Shown piece by piece: positions 48,501-58,736 of a DNA stretch of 64,000 nt. The stretch's first letter is position 1; every line of letters begins with the position of its first letter. A program made the translations under genes and the position numbers. Source of the DNA: Mytilus trossulus. Taxonomy: Eukaryota > Mollusca > Bivalvia > Mytilida > Mytilidae. The DNA is taken from NCBI RefSeq assembly GCF_036588685.1, contig NC_086386.1, forward strand, positions 17,132,931 through 17,196,930. The letters run 5' to 3'. Below the pieces are notes generated by a model that was not told the origin of the DNA, searched no databases, and saw only the letters and a list, made by a program, of their open reading frames with translations.

Positions 48501-51500
48501 TTTATTCAGATTAGACAGGTCTTTGTTAAAGCTTTAAGACAGGTTTCAACTTTTATAAATTATACTATGGAATATTATTGCATGAAACTTTCCCATAAAA
48601 CTGACAACAATAATGCTGGGTTCAATTTTAAAGGACTCAATTCACTAAAGATATTCAGTAACTTTAGAATTTTTGGAACGTTTTAACCATTCGAAAAAAT
48701 AGCAGTGGGATCATGGGACTATAGGTTTTACAACAATAAAACTTGGACTTTGAATTTTGATAAAAATAATCAATGCAACTGAAAGTGCAAAACCAAACAA
48801 TTTATTAATTAACCATTGTTCAAAAATCACAATAATAACAAAATTCTGAATGAAGTGTATACATTACCTGAATGGTGCTGGCTGGTTGGTTTTTCTTTGG
48901 TGTTCCTGGTTTAATGGGAGCTAATGGGGAACCAGTCCTTCTCATCATAAGAGGAGAGTTTGTTGGAGACAGATGAGGACTATTGTTAGGACTGGCTGTA
49001 GAATAAACAACTCCTGAAAATATACAAGTAATTTATCTTTGTGTAATCATATTAGTTTCAATCAACACAATAATCAAAGATTTTGGAAAGATGAAATTTG
49101 TGAATACTGAATACATAAAGCAGACTATTAAAGTTCTGCCATTAATCCAACAGTGATCAACTTATACTTGGTGTGAGCCAATGCTCTGTTGAAAGCCCTA
49201 TTTTGACCTATAATTGTTAACTTTTTATACATTGCAACTTTGATGGATAGTTGTCTCATTACCAGATCTCCTTATTTATATTATTTAGTTTTTCAAATGA
49301 AAAAAAAAAATATTTCAAAATAATCAGTAAGATCTTGCTGAACTTGTTATGAAGTACAATCATCATGAATTGCATTCCAAGAATCACTAAACAGTCTCTT
49401 TTAAGATCTAAACAAACTTTTAAAATGTTTACCTGACATGCCTGATGGCATTAAATGAGCGGGTGGAGGTGTGTTGGACATCATAGGTCCTCCCACAGGC
49501 ATTGGAATATCCCCTCCAGGCACGGAATTTCCCATGTGACCATTATCCATCATATGAGGTCCAGCATTAGACATGGGAGGCATACCGACTGGCCCATTGT
49601 TAAATGATGAGAAATTAGGAGAACTAGCACTATGAGTTAATGTTGCAGACTTTGGTACGAATTCATCTGCCCCTGGGTTTGAACCCTAGAATAGAAACAA
49701 TTTCCTTTATCAATATTATACATACAAATTTGTAACTCATATTTTAACAATTTTTTCATAAATAAATAGTGACTGCAAATAATTTCACCGTTATCCAAGA
49801 TTTATGTATTAATGATGTGACAGTATCAAGTTCAGCTTATTCAAAATCAGGATAACTATTAATGTCATGGCCATCTAACTTATGTGTTATTATTTATGAT
49901 TATTATAAAACTACTTGTTATAGAGAAGAAGAAATAGTTTATGTCTTTCTGAATGAATAAATGTAATGAAATGCAATTCTGTAATCTAAATATAAATGTT
50001 TTTGTATTTACAAATTAGAAAACCTAATCATATATTTTTTTTATTTTGTTCATACTTCTTTACAATAAAAATCATTCGAGAACTTCCATTGTTAAAAACA
50101 AAAATATAGCATGCAGCATATATTAAATCTGCCATAAAATATACCTTTAAACCACTACCAGGAATTTGCAGATTGAGAGCTGCAAAATCATTTGTTAAGC
50201 CCTGATCTATTCTTGATCCTAGACCATCAAAATTTGGACTATCAATCCTAGATCCATAACCTTCGTTATACATCTGACCAGGTAATGGTCCATCCCTAAG
50301 ATCTGGAGGCACGTCCATTCTAGGCATGTCCATCCTTGGTCTCATTCCATGGCCAGGTGGACCAAAGTTCCTAGGTCCTGGCCCTGGTGGACCTGGTGGA
50401 CCAGGTGGCCCTGGCATTGGGCCTGGGCCCATCATATTTCTTTGTCCTCTTGCCATTCCTCTTTGCCGCTGAAAAATAGTTTTAAAAAAATAATTCAAAG
50501 GGTTTTGCCAGACACCTTAACTGTGAATTTCAAACATAGAGGTTGGAAAAAGTGTCTTTACAAACAGGTTTTTTGCAGATATGTCAATTCTTTCTAGCAA
50601 AAAATAAAGCAGATGGAATCTAGTAAACAGAATTGAGAGAATATTTGGCCACTTTTCTATTCGGACCCGCTTGAAATTGTCAAGTGACATTAACCATAAG
50701 TTCATATTTCATGTAGTCATTTTGTGATGCTTAACATTCTAACATTAATATGAAACTGGTGTGTGAAAAATTATATTCTCCCAAGGAGAAACAGACTTTC
50801 TTATGATGTTAGAACAACTGTCTTTGTATAAGTAAAATACAAGCATTACTCAGGCATCTATATCATTGTTTCAAACAACATCAATATCCATGTGTACTAA
50901 AATCTTATCAATTTTATATGAGTATACTTGTTTAGTCTTTTTTCATTTTGGGCTAGTAAACAATATACTATCAACTATCTATGCACATAAATTTCTGATG
51001 TTTATGGTGTTTGTTGCATTTGTAAACTTAAATGACAAGCTTTCTATTTGTCTTATTCATATAAAAGCCATATTTAACAGGCACAATGTAACAAAATACC
51101 TACATTAAATGGCTGGAAGTCTGGGACAGGTGGTTCACTACTAAATGTAGCATTAAAATACTGATCTCCATTACTGCCCATTGAGTCTGGTATGCTACAA
51201 AATAATCAAAGCATCATAGATTACTGATCAATGTAACTGTACAAGTGAAATAAATCCGGGTGCATTTTTAAAAATATTCTGTTTTTAGTCATCTTTTTTT
51301 TTAAACCAACATACCTCATCATGCTCATTAATCAGTCAACAGAATAATTTATGTAGTGTTACAGTGTGTTGATCAAAATAAATAATACATGTAGGTATAC
51401 TTTTCAGGTTAAGATTTTGTGGATTCAGTTAGATGTGTTGTAAATTGAATACACAAATTCTTTACCTCAATTCCAGTATAATTATCAACTGTCATGGCAT

Positions 51501-53230
51501 AAACTGTGGTCATTCAAAATTGCATTAGAATGGAGTTGATTTTTTTAAAATATTTACACATTTCAGTGTAAATGTTTGTAAATCATGACACTCAAAAACC
51601 ATACTGGCATGACTGGTATTGTATCAATACTCATATTTGTGTAATGAAACAAACTTTTGAAAAGGGAATAAAAACATTTCACAGAAGTGTGGAAATCAAC
51701 TCTGGTTATATTCTATTCCATGGCTAACATAAGACATAAGATACAGATAAAACACTTTCATATTCCTTCTCAACTGCTTGTATTTGATAAAGCACTTTTT
51801 CATATTAAATAGCAATCTAATACATGTACATGTAATATAAATTTTGATTTTATACAAAAGAACTATATGTAATTGTGTATCTAAATTTAAAAAGTTGTTG
51901 GCCAAACCTTTTCTAAATTAAGTAGAAATAACATATTATAAGTTGGCAGTTGATTATTAAAATGAGGTACATTTATAAAGTTTCTGCAAGTCATAGAAAC
52001 ACATAATTTTCATCATGTCTTCAACTAAGAATTCTGAACCAGATCTGATTTATCACTCCAGCAATGCTTAATCAATAAAATACATCTCCCTTTCACTTTT
52101 TTTTCTCAAATTAAATTTCTATTTTAATACTTGTTATCTGAAACATTAGAGTCATTATAAAGAATAATATGTTCTATGTTTTTCTTCACTTGGACAATAT
52201 CCTCACAAATTATACACAAATTTAGTACTTTTAAAAACTCTTCAAAAATAAATGATCCAATCTTTAACAAACTACACATTCATTGCTAGTTCATAATAGC
52301 ATGTATAGGCATGATAGGGAACCCTACAACAGTAGGTCGGATCATTTTTGTCCAAAAGGGATTAGTACACAAATGACCGTTAATAGGCCACCCTTTCACA
52401 GTTATTGCATTTATATTAAAATGCAGAGTAGGATTTCATAATATAATTTGGGAAATAAAAAAAATAAACTTTTCTATTCATATTAAAGGCTAAAAAGAGA
52501 AATTTTGACTTCAACAGTGCTTATTGAAATATGACAAATAAAAAATTAAGGTAGGCTTTTTCTAAGCTTAAGATATAGAATATGTAGGGAAATTGGAAAC
52601 ACATATTTTTTTTGTTTAGCGGAATGGAGGTGAAAATGCTTTAAAAAAAACAGACAAAAAACATCACATCACAGGAATAGTGATTAGTCGCTTGGAACAT
52701 GCATGAGTTTTCCCATACTCCTTGCTATATCAATATGTACCCAAAAAAATCTGAATTCTTTACAATATGGCTGCAATGTAAACCATGAAGTGGCCTATTT
52801 AATGACCATGCAAACAGTTTAAATTTTCAACCAGCACAGAAAATGTCATACTTTAAAACATAGTTACTACAAATGTAGTACTGTATTATTATAAGGTAAC
52901 AGTAACGATTTGTGTCTATGCATAAAATAAAATGAAATAAACAAAGGCAGGTTTAGAACATTATTTGGACATTAAAATACAAAATTTTAAATCCAAGAAA
53001 TTTTTACAGTAAATCTCGATTAATTGCGTATTCCTTTCATGATATGTTACAGTAGATTATGAATAGTGTCAGGAATGCCTTCGATCGCACCTTGTTTGTC
53101 TTCCAAAGAAGCGTTTATGAACTGTTTTTGAAACCCAACACCTGGTTTATGGTGGAGAAATTGACAGTCGTCGACTAAATTACGAGTGCCTGTTTGCAAA
53201 AAGAAGCGACAATGTGCATTTTTTTCTCCA
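33514..53230 (-). CDS. PAN3: PAN3, pseudokinase subunit of the PAN2-PAN3 deadenylase
   Basis: Exons in transcription order: 53051-53230, 51104-51194, 50145-50468, 49433-49685, 48868-49013, 48265-48330, 47528-47632, 47233-47290, 46440-46598, 38766-38882, 38223-38369, 37504-37775, 37015-37154, 36479-36608, 34800-34864, 34202-34340, 33514-33666 (stop TAG 33514-33516). All junctions agree in phase. PAN3 binds PABP and recruits the PAN2 nuclease to shorten mRNA tails in the cytoplasm. Visible parts: a CCCH-like finger; a Pro/Gly/Met-rich linker; a PAM2 motif SNPGADEFVP; a pseudokinase region (GGTTYFYNPEDY, YCLRRIHGFRLSNTKC, RQHAGLLPESLIWAY, AGLACRTMDPTKILI); and a C-terminal domain (SETGDRYMLKLYRDFLFHQ, GAPWIDMAHILQSLNK). 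The kinase HRD and DFG motifs are absent, as in other PAN3 proteins. The product is about 783 residues from Met at 51181, or about 867 with the N-terminal finger and a tentative first exon (human 887). Confidence 0.93.
33728..33850. repeat. Single end of the ACTGTGGATTCA element
   Basis: tactgtggattcattatttt followed by ctaatttttgtgggtc matches the right TIR of 14501-14710 in reverse complement. I do not see the partner end. It lies in the last PAN3 intron. Confidence 0.5.
34480..34665 (+). repeat. SINE-like repeat, family S2
   Basis: atgggccagctgaggccaac, gaatttctcaatgcattgaa and gttgttgtctctttgacata match the S2 copies at 7.94 and 17.94 kb. It is in a PAN3 intron, antisense to the gene. 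Confidence 0.75.
35083..35605 (-). repeat. Dispersed repeat, family S6 (partly duplicated)
   Basis: Two starts (aacaagaatgtttccatagt and aacaagaatgtgtccaaaga) precede one body with catgaaatttggt, cttcatcaaaaactaccttg and a gacgaacggacag segment, ending taacgcccctctactatcct. The reverse orientation matches 5741-6040. A second truncated unit follows to about 35790. Confidence 0.7.
37955..38080. mobile_element. Diverged left half of the ATTATTGCG MITE
   Basis: ctgtaaaatcaaaaattatt followed by gcctgcatttattattgtga aligns with the left end of 4324-4533. The right TIR is not recognisable. It is in a PAN3 intron. Confidence 0.55.
39945..40965. repeat. tcgccccac-containing diverged tandem repeats
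   Basis: About ten scattered copies of actcgccccac (or ggggcgagt on the other side of the embedded MITE). A unit of roughly 156 bp repeats twice around tctagataaatata and ttaaccagga. After the MITE at 40602-40801 the block gatttaaccaatttcacatg, tggggcgagttggcaggagt is partly duplicated. No function is evident. Confidence 0.7.
40602..40801. mobile_element. 200-bp MITE with CAGGGTTCTC ends
   Basis: Left CAGGGTTCTCGCTAAGGCGA and right end ccttagtgagaaccctg are inverted repeats. Internal ggactcac/gtgagtcc words repeat in both orientations. Flanks atattaaa and atttaaaa resemble a degraded 8-bp duplication, suggesting a hAT-type origin. It is nested inside the 6-kb element. Confidence 0.85.
43611..44863. 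mobile_element. 1.25-kb pogo/Tigger-like TIR element
   Basis: Left CAGTAGACTCCGGCCAATCG and the reverse complement of the right end CAGTAGACTCCACCTAATCG agree for about 24 bp, and TA lies on both outer sides. CAGTARAMTCC-type termini with TA duplication are typical of pogo/Tigger elements. Many subterminal ccgatatattc and cgattatccgat words occur near both ends. No transposase remnant is visible, so it is non-autonomous and nested within the 6-kb element. Confidence 0.85.
45487..46365. mobile_element. 879-bp piggyBac-like TIR element
   Basis: TTAA flanks both ends (45483-45486 and 46366-46369), and the termini CCCTTTCAACGCTA and TAGCGTTGAAAGGG are perfect inverted repeats. TTAA targets with CCCTTT-type ends are the piggyBac signature. 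The right subterminal part carries two copies of catcgcggcatatgccg, each centred on a palindrome. No transposase frame. It ends 70 bp from the splice donor of PAN3 exon 46440-46598. Confidence 0.88.
46760..47046 (-). repeat. Dispersed repeat, family S6
   Basis: aagaatgtgtcctcagtaca, atgcccctctagcaccatca, cttcatcaaaaactaccttg and a gacgaacgaacg segment, ending cataatgcccctctactatc ctaggtggggcat. It sits between two PAN3 exons. Confidence 0.75.
49165..49280 (-). repeat. SINE-like repeat fragment, family S1
   Basis: gtgtgagccaatgctctgtt, ttttgacctataattgttaa and gatagttgtctcatt match the S1 copy at 61.1 kb. It is in a PAN3 intron. Confidence 0.65.
49653..49682 (-). other. PAM2 motif of PAN3
   Basis: The exon 49433-49685 begins G-SNPGADEFVP-KS. 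This fits the PAM2 consensus (x-N-x-x-A-x-E-F-x-P) that docks in the MLLE domain of poly(A)-binding protein. It lies, as in other PAN3 proteins, in the unstructured N-terminal region between the zinc finger and the pseudokinase. Confidence 0.85.
53051..53230 (-). CDS. PAN3: PAN3 N-terminal CCCH-like zinc-finger exon
   Basis: The minus strand reads GEKNAHCRFFLQTG then TRNLVDDCQFLHHKPG, which lines up without gaps with the PAN3 finger pattern C-x8-C-x5-C-x3-H. The first Cys, the third Cys and the His are present, but the second Cys is Arg (codon CGT, one transition from TGT). The exon ends IPDTIHNL plus CT before GTAACA and then joins IPDSMGSNG of the next exon in phase. The acceptor is TTTCTAG. 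In fungi and animals this finger contributes to poly(A) RNA binding. The donor is weak, so the exon end is less certain than the finger itself. Confidence 0.6.
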
Positions 53231-53375
53231 CTAGAAACTAGAGAAGATATCCCTTTTCCCAGATCTCATTTACTCTTTTACGATTGATGCATTTTTACCG
53301 AGTTACATTAAATTATTTGGATGTCTTTTCCCTCATTTGAACAGGTTCTCGATTTTCTGACAATTTGTTGAGTAC

Positions 53376-53434
53376 GCATGTGCATTTAATTGGGTCACAT
53401 CTTTGTCTGAGTAATGTTTTTGTTGATTTGTCAT
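53376..53434 (-). CDS. PAN3: Tentative first coding exon of PAN3
   Basis: An ATG at 53432-53434 opens MTNQQKHYSDKDVTQ and, with a GTACTC donor, ends in the phase needed by the zinc-finger exon after a 145-nt intron. The total would be about 867 residues, close to human PAN3. The donor is poor and there is no conserved sequence here, so another start upstream remains possible. Confidence 0.25.
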
Positions 53435-53599
53435 CAAAACGCTTCATATTTCATGATACAACTTGCCAATCGAGAAAAGGCTTCGGATCGGGATATAACA
53501 GTTATCACACACATAGTGGATTTTTTCTTTAAAAGTTCTGTATTTGGTAATACACTCAATTTACGGAAGCGCAATAAGGGACTTAATGAAAGAATAAAA

Positions 53600-53961
53600 T
53601 TGGCAGTGAACTTTTTTTTTCAAAATTGAAATTTTGTTATTTTAAATATCGAAATTTTCAACTTAATATTATGACGTTCTTCAGTCTTGAAATTTTTACT
53701 TTTTTATACTACAATTTTTAACTTGTCTCAAAATCAAAATTTCCTTTTTATTTAAAAAAAAAAGACTATTCATTTCCTTTCACTCTCACGCGAAATCGGG
53801 AAATCGAGAAAGCGAGAAATCGGGGAATCGATAAATCGGGAAATTGGGAATCGGGAAAAAGGCGATATGCCAATATTTTAGAAAGTCAAAATTTCGAGAT
53901 TTGAAAAGTTTACATTTCGAATTAAAGTAAAATTTTCGACTTTGAGAAAAAGCACTGCCAA
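53600..53961. mobile_element. 362-bp TIR element with internal aaatcggg array
   Basis: Left TTGGCAGTGAACTTTTTTTT and the reverse complement of the right end TTGGCAGTGCTTTTTCTCAA align, then both continue into caaa.tygaaaattt words, giving imperfect inverted arms of 100 bp or more. The centre (about 53790-53860) is a degenerate 8-10-bp repeat of gaaatcggg type. It lies just upstream of the tentative PAN3 start. Confidence 0.7.
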
Positions 53962-54774
53962 GTTGTTGTTTTTTTCTGTGCCAGCTTTAGTAGAAAAATA
54001 AACTTACGCATTCATGCACCACTTTTCTGTACCGGCTTTTTGGTACTCGATAAATCCCTGATGTAATATCCATAAAACTTATATATTAAGAAAGATAAAC
54101 GTCTGAACTTTAATTACATATCACTGAATTTGTTGCTCATACAATATGTTTTTCACCTTTTTGGAAGCAACTGAATTTGGGTAAAATCCGATATATTCGC
54201 CGTCGCAAGAAAATCATTACGTTACGATAATCACATTTGCGATCTCCATTTAAATGAAAGATGGGTTCCAAAAACACCACCATATTCCATAAGAGGAATG
54301 TGATATTATTGACAATTTTCGAGCAAATCAGTAGCGGATCCGTATACAATCTGTCGATACATAAAATTTGAACAACGGGTCATGTTTTTTTCTCTGGCTG
54401 TTTTGACGTTTTTACACTAAAACCAAATGGATGTTGGATGTGAGCTGATTGATATATATATATATAGTCTTTGATAAATGATTTTTTTTTAATAATTTGT
54501 TATTGGCTTTGCACTCTCAGATCTATATACTTAGTGCTTTTTTTGTTGTATCCTGCTACGTCCGCTCTGTGTTACTTGTATTTCTACTTTGTATTTAGCT
54601 GATGTGTTAAGCCCTTTTCAAAGGATTTTAATAGTTTCTACATTTTTTTTTTTTTGTCATCACTGAGTGATGGAGGGTTGGGCGCCAGCAAAATGTTTGA
54701 CCCGCCACTTCTTGTATGTGCCAGTTCCTGGTTGTCGTTTGTTGCTATATATCATAAAAATAAAATTGAGAAAG

Positions 54775-55085
54775 GAAATAGGGAATTTGTCAAAGCGACA
54801 ACAACCCGACCATAGAGCAGACAACAGCCGAAGGCCACCAATGGGTCTTATTGTTTTTCGTTCATTGTTCTGTACAGAGTTCTATATTTTAATTAGACTG
54901 ACCAGACCGTTAGTTTTCTCCTTTGGTTGTTTTGCATTTTTCGTTCTGGAGGCCGTTTATAGCTGACTATGCATGCAGTATGGGTTTTGCTCATGGTTGC
55001 CGGAAGTCTGTACGGTGACCTAAAGTATTGACCTTTAATTAAGTTATTTGGTCTCTGGTGGAGAGTTCGGCTTGATTTTATAATA
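54775..55085 (-). repeat. SINE-like composite of S2 and S1 fragments
   Basis: 54775-54850 is the reverse of the S2 core (caacaacccgaccatagagc, gaaggccaccaatgggtctt). 54870-55085 is a long reverse S1 copy (gccgtttatagctgactatg, gtacggtgacctaaagt, ggtggagagtt). The 99-residue frame across them comes from the repeats. Confidence 0.65.
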
Positions 55086-55257
55086 ATCCCAAAATCAATA
55101 TGATATCACAGCTATGTGCAAACGACAGCCACTGAATTAGAGGCTTCTGTCCTTCGACAGGATCTCATGTAGCAAGTGAAGCGGTTAAGATATGCTATAT
55201 ATTTTGCACTCCTAGAGGTATTGCCGGCGTATGTTTCTTTTCAGGAAACCTATAGTA

Positions 55258-55540
55258 CATATAAAAAGAAGATGTGGTATGATTGCCAATGAGACAACTC
55301 TCAACAAGAGAGCAACTGACACAGAAATAAAAAAAAAACTATAGGTCACCGTACGGCCTTCGACAATGAACAAAACCGACAGTACAGTTTACCGTCTGCA
55401 GCAGACGAGTCATGAATACAGTATGTGATTTTCTCATTGCTGAAGACAGTACGCTTGACCATGATTGCTTACACCACTTCATTTGAACTTTTGTGGGTGT
55501 TTGTCTCATTGACAATTCTAACACATCTCCTTACATACGT
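55258..55540. repeat. Two S1 SINE-like copies in opposite orientation
   Basis: 55258-55375 (plus): gaagatgtggtatgattgcc, gagacaactctcaacaagag, ggtcaccgtacggccttcga. 55420-55535 (minus): gaagacagtacgcttgacca, gtttgtctcattgacaattc, acacatctccttac. Together they form an imperfect inverted pair. Confidence 0.65.
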
Positions 55541-58400
55541 TTTTTCTTCTTTAACTTGCACTTGTGTTAAAATAGATGATAGAAAAGCGTTTATTTTGTT
55601 TATAGATCGATCATTTTGCAGGAATGACAATAACCATGCATTTTGATTTCCACCTATGTCAAGCTATTTTGAGAATAGTGAACGCGGAACCTTTATTGAA
55701 AAAGGGACAAAGTTTAAGTTCCGAATCCCGTAAACTTTGGGAGGTTCTAACCCCATCACGTTTTTTATAACTGTACCAAATCAGCCTCATCTTGCATGTC
55801 CGTTTGTTGGTCGTTGTTTCTTTTCTTGTGCTTAAATTTGAAATAAATATTTATTGAGAATTATCATTATGAATCATGTAGTAAACAATGACTAGATATG
55901 AAATATATCGCTCTGTTTGTTAAATATTTCAGAGTTGGTTTCATCATGTAAAAAATAGGACAAATTATGATTCATTGAACATTTTATAAAAAAGTTATCA
56001 ACTTTCATTGTTTCGGACCTTAATCATGCAGCGCATACTGCCACAAAAGACATGATGTTTGTAATAAAAAGAAATACATATACGACTTGGATATATCAGT
56101 TTGTCAAACCCTATACTCTATTTTGTTATATCTATATGAGGTTGCAATCAGGAAATTTTTTTCACTTTCTCTTTGTGGTCATTTATAATGGTGTAATCAC
56201 TTTTTATGAAGCGATCGACAAAAATAGTTCTACTTCACTTTCTACGTGTATAATCATCAACTTAAAACACTTAAATTTATCTTGAAACCCTGGATTTGCA
56301 TGTACGATATGTGACCTGAGCTGATCTGCCTATATTGTTCAAAACCACCTTCATTCAACTTTATGAACTCTCGGAACGATACAGAGCTTGACATCTTTAG
56401 TTTTTGATAGATACGTGCCTATTTGTGAACCGTGTATATATTGCCCTCTAGATGCCTTTATGTTATTTTATGGTCGTATGGTAGCTGTCTCGTTGTCAAA
56501 CACTCCACATTTCATTTTTCATTTTCGTCTTCATATTAAAAGAATATTTTTTAATGAATTTTGTGCTTACTTTAAAAAGTCTTAAACTTCTGACATTTAA
56601 AATCCCTTCGTTCTCAAAATATATAAAAACAAATAAAAAAAACAACGGGAAAGCACATTGATCATGTCAGCGACTAATTTACGTGTTTTATTTTATTTCA
56701 AGGACAGATGAAGTCTGTAAACGCATTTACACCTAACAATGGTTGTATATCTACAAATATAAAATAATTGGGTTTATAATACTAGATACTTATTGTAATG
56801 AAATAATGGAACGCTGAATAACGAAATTGAAAATTGGTCCTAATCCAAATGAATTCTGAGAGACAGATATGTACAATTATCGAATACTTAAAATTGAATT
56901 CTGCATCCACAAAATGCTTTTTAAGTCCTTTACTTCAATACCTTGAAATATCTAAATATTTGTTTTATATTTCAAAATGTTGTAAGTATTAAAATGCTAT
57001 ACATTTTTTTTTTTGCAATATTCCGCTTGACAAACTAGCTTCATCGAACGTGAAAGGTCAAATCGAATGCAGATAATAAACTTTTGCAAATAAACTTTGA
57101 TGCTGTGTTAATCATTCAAAGTTTTGATAAATTTTAAGATTATTTATTTTATTTGAAATGTGTGGTTTGCACGTCCATTGGCCGATATTACAGATAAAGT
57201 TTGATGCTGTATTATTGATCATTCTTTATCTGTTTCCTCCTCTATTTCATTAATCTCATCAGGTTTCACAGTATGGAACTGGTGGATCCAAAAGTTTCCT
57301 TCTCGCAGCGGTACACCACTTAGTGTTCACTTCAATTATTTGGAAAGTAACAGTATCTAAAGGGTGATTCTTTGAGGAAAGATGTCTAGTGAGGGGACAT
57401 TTTTTGTTGTTTTGTACCATGATCGATGGTTATTTAGCAGAATATTAAAGTTGTTCATTGTTTCTCCCACTTACTGAATGTCTCAGGTGTAACATGTTTT
57501 AAAATATATAAATTGAGATCCTTTTTCTACAGTTGGAAATTTTTGTAGATGCATATATTTTTTTTTGGTACATGAGTTGATGAAAGGATGAAGAACTACT
57601 TATGTTGCAACGATGCCAATAACAGCAGTTCTTTCGTCAGCTCCTTTACAAACCACCGATTCCAATTGTTGGACAAAATTGACTTTTGAATGATTTTGGC
57701 TAATTCTTTGCTTGTATGCAGGTCCTTACGTATTTCTTATCACATTGGCGTTAATTTTGTTTTACTTTGAGCAATCCTGACGAAGATAAATTCAGAAAAG
57801 CGCTTCAAACCGATTGCCCCCTTTTCATCTAAGTATCAACAAACAGACTAGACGTACACATGTACACACACACGAGAAAAATTGCGATAAAATAAGTTAT
57901 AGTATTTTGTAAACCTGACGGGGTAAATGTATATCTGCTTTTGTCAAAATAAATAAAATTGTCCAAAAAAATATAATAGCTGATGGTAAAACACAGAGTG
58001 CAGTGATTCTTAAAAGTTCAAATTTTTCTTTACTGTTACGGTGATACATTTCGTTTGTCGTATCAATAATGGTTTTATGATAAAGAAAATTTGATCTGAA
58101 CACTAAAATATTTTCCTCTGTTTTCAGTCATCTTTTAACATCTTAGCTAGTTTGATTGCCTTTTTATTATTGCCTCTGTGTTTGCAATTTATTACTCTTT
58201 TCATGTTGTGAATCGATTTTCATAAACTAAGTATAACACAATTGTTCTGATTTTTTGGGTTAAAAAACGCTCGTCCACTTTGTATTTGGTTTAGCCTTTC
58301 AGTGTTTTGATTCAGGCCCCAGTGCTGGGTACTATGTAGAAACAACCGGCGCCTGTCTTATTACCTTATAAGCTTGGTATGAGTATTTATAAGCACTTTC

Positions 58401-58449
58401 TCGATGCTGAGACTACTATAACACATGTGCTATAGTAGCCTCAGGTCGA
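58401..58449. repeat. 49-bp near-perfect palindrome
   Basis: tcgatgctgagactactata continues to cacatgtg and then tatagtagcctcaggtcga. The inner CTACTATA-CACATGTG-TATAGTAG core pairs with itself with one mismatch, and outer TGAG/CTCA and TCGA/TCGA words extend it. Confidence 0.8.
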
Positions 58450-58736
58450 TGTCACTGCTTAATGTATCGTCCAGAAGGTATCACATGTTTTATAGTCTGC
58501 ACTTCTGTGCTGACACTAAATACGATAAATACAATCGTTATCATAAATGTAATGGTTAAAAATTGCTCAGTTGTTCGTAACACTATCTACCTCCAGTTAT
58601 AGATGGACTAAGGTAGACATTGCACAACTTTTTTTTGTGTCCAATTCTTACATATTCGTATTTTTATTTGGCTACGAAGCTAATTTAAATGTTTCTGATG
58701 GTCAATGGTCAGGTGAGGGATGCTAATTCATGAAAT

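Noticed and set aside
54667-54966. 99-residue frame on the plus strand
   Set aside because: It runs across inverted S2 and S1 SINE-like fragments and has no protein similarity I can recognise.
57240-57280. CTGATGA followed by GAAA on the minus strand
   Set aside because: Stem II would have no loop (gatt/aat), so a hammerhead cannot fold.
57775-57820. Possible second hammerhead core (CTGACGA ... GAAA)
   Set aside because: The bases flanking the core do not give the required stem II pair, and no stem III or cleavage site is visible. The similar text at 22580 fails for the same reason.
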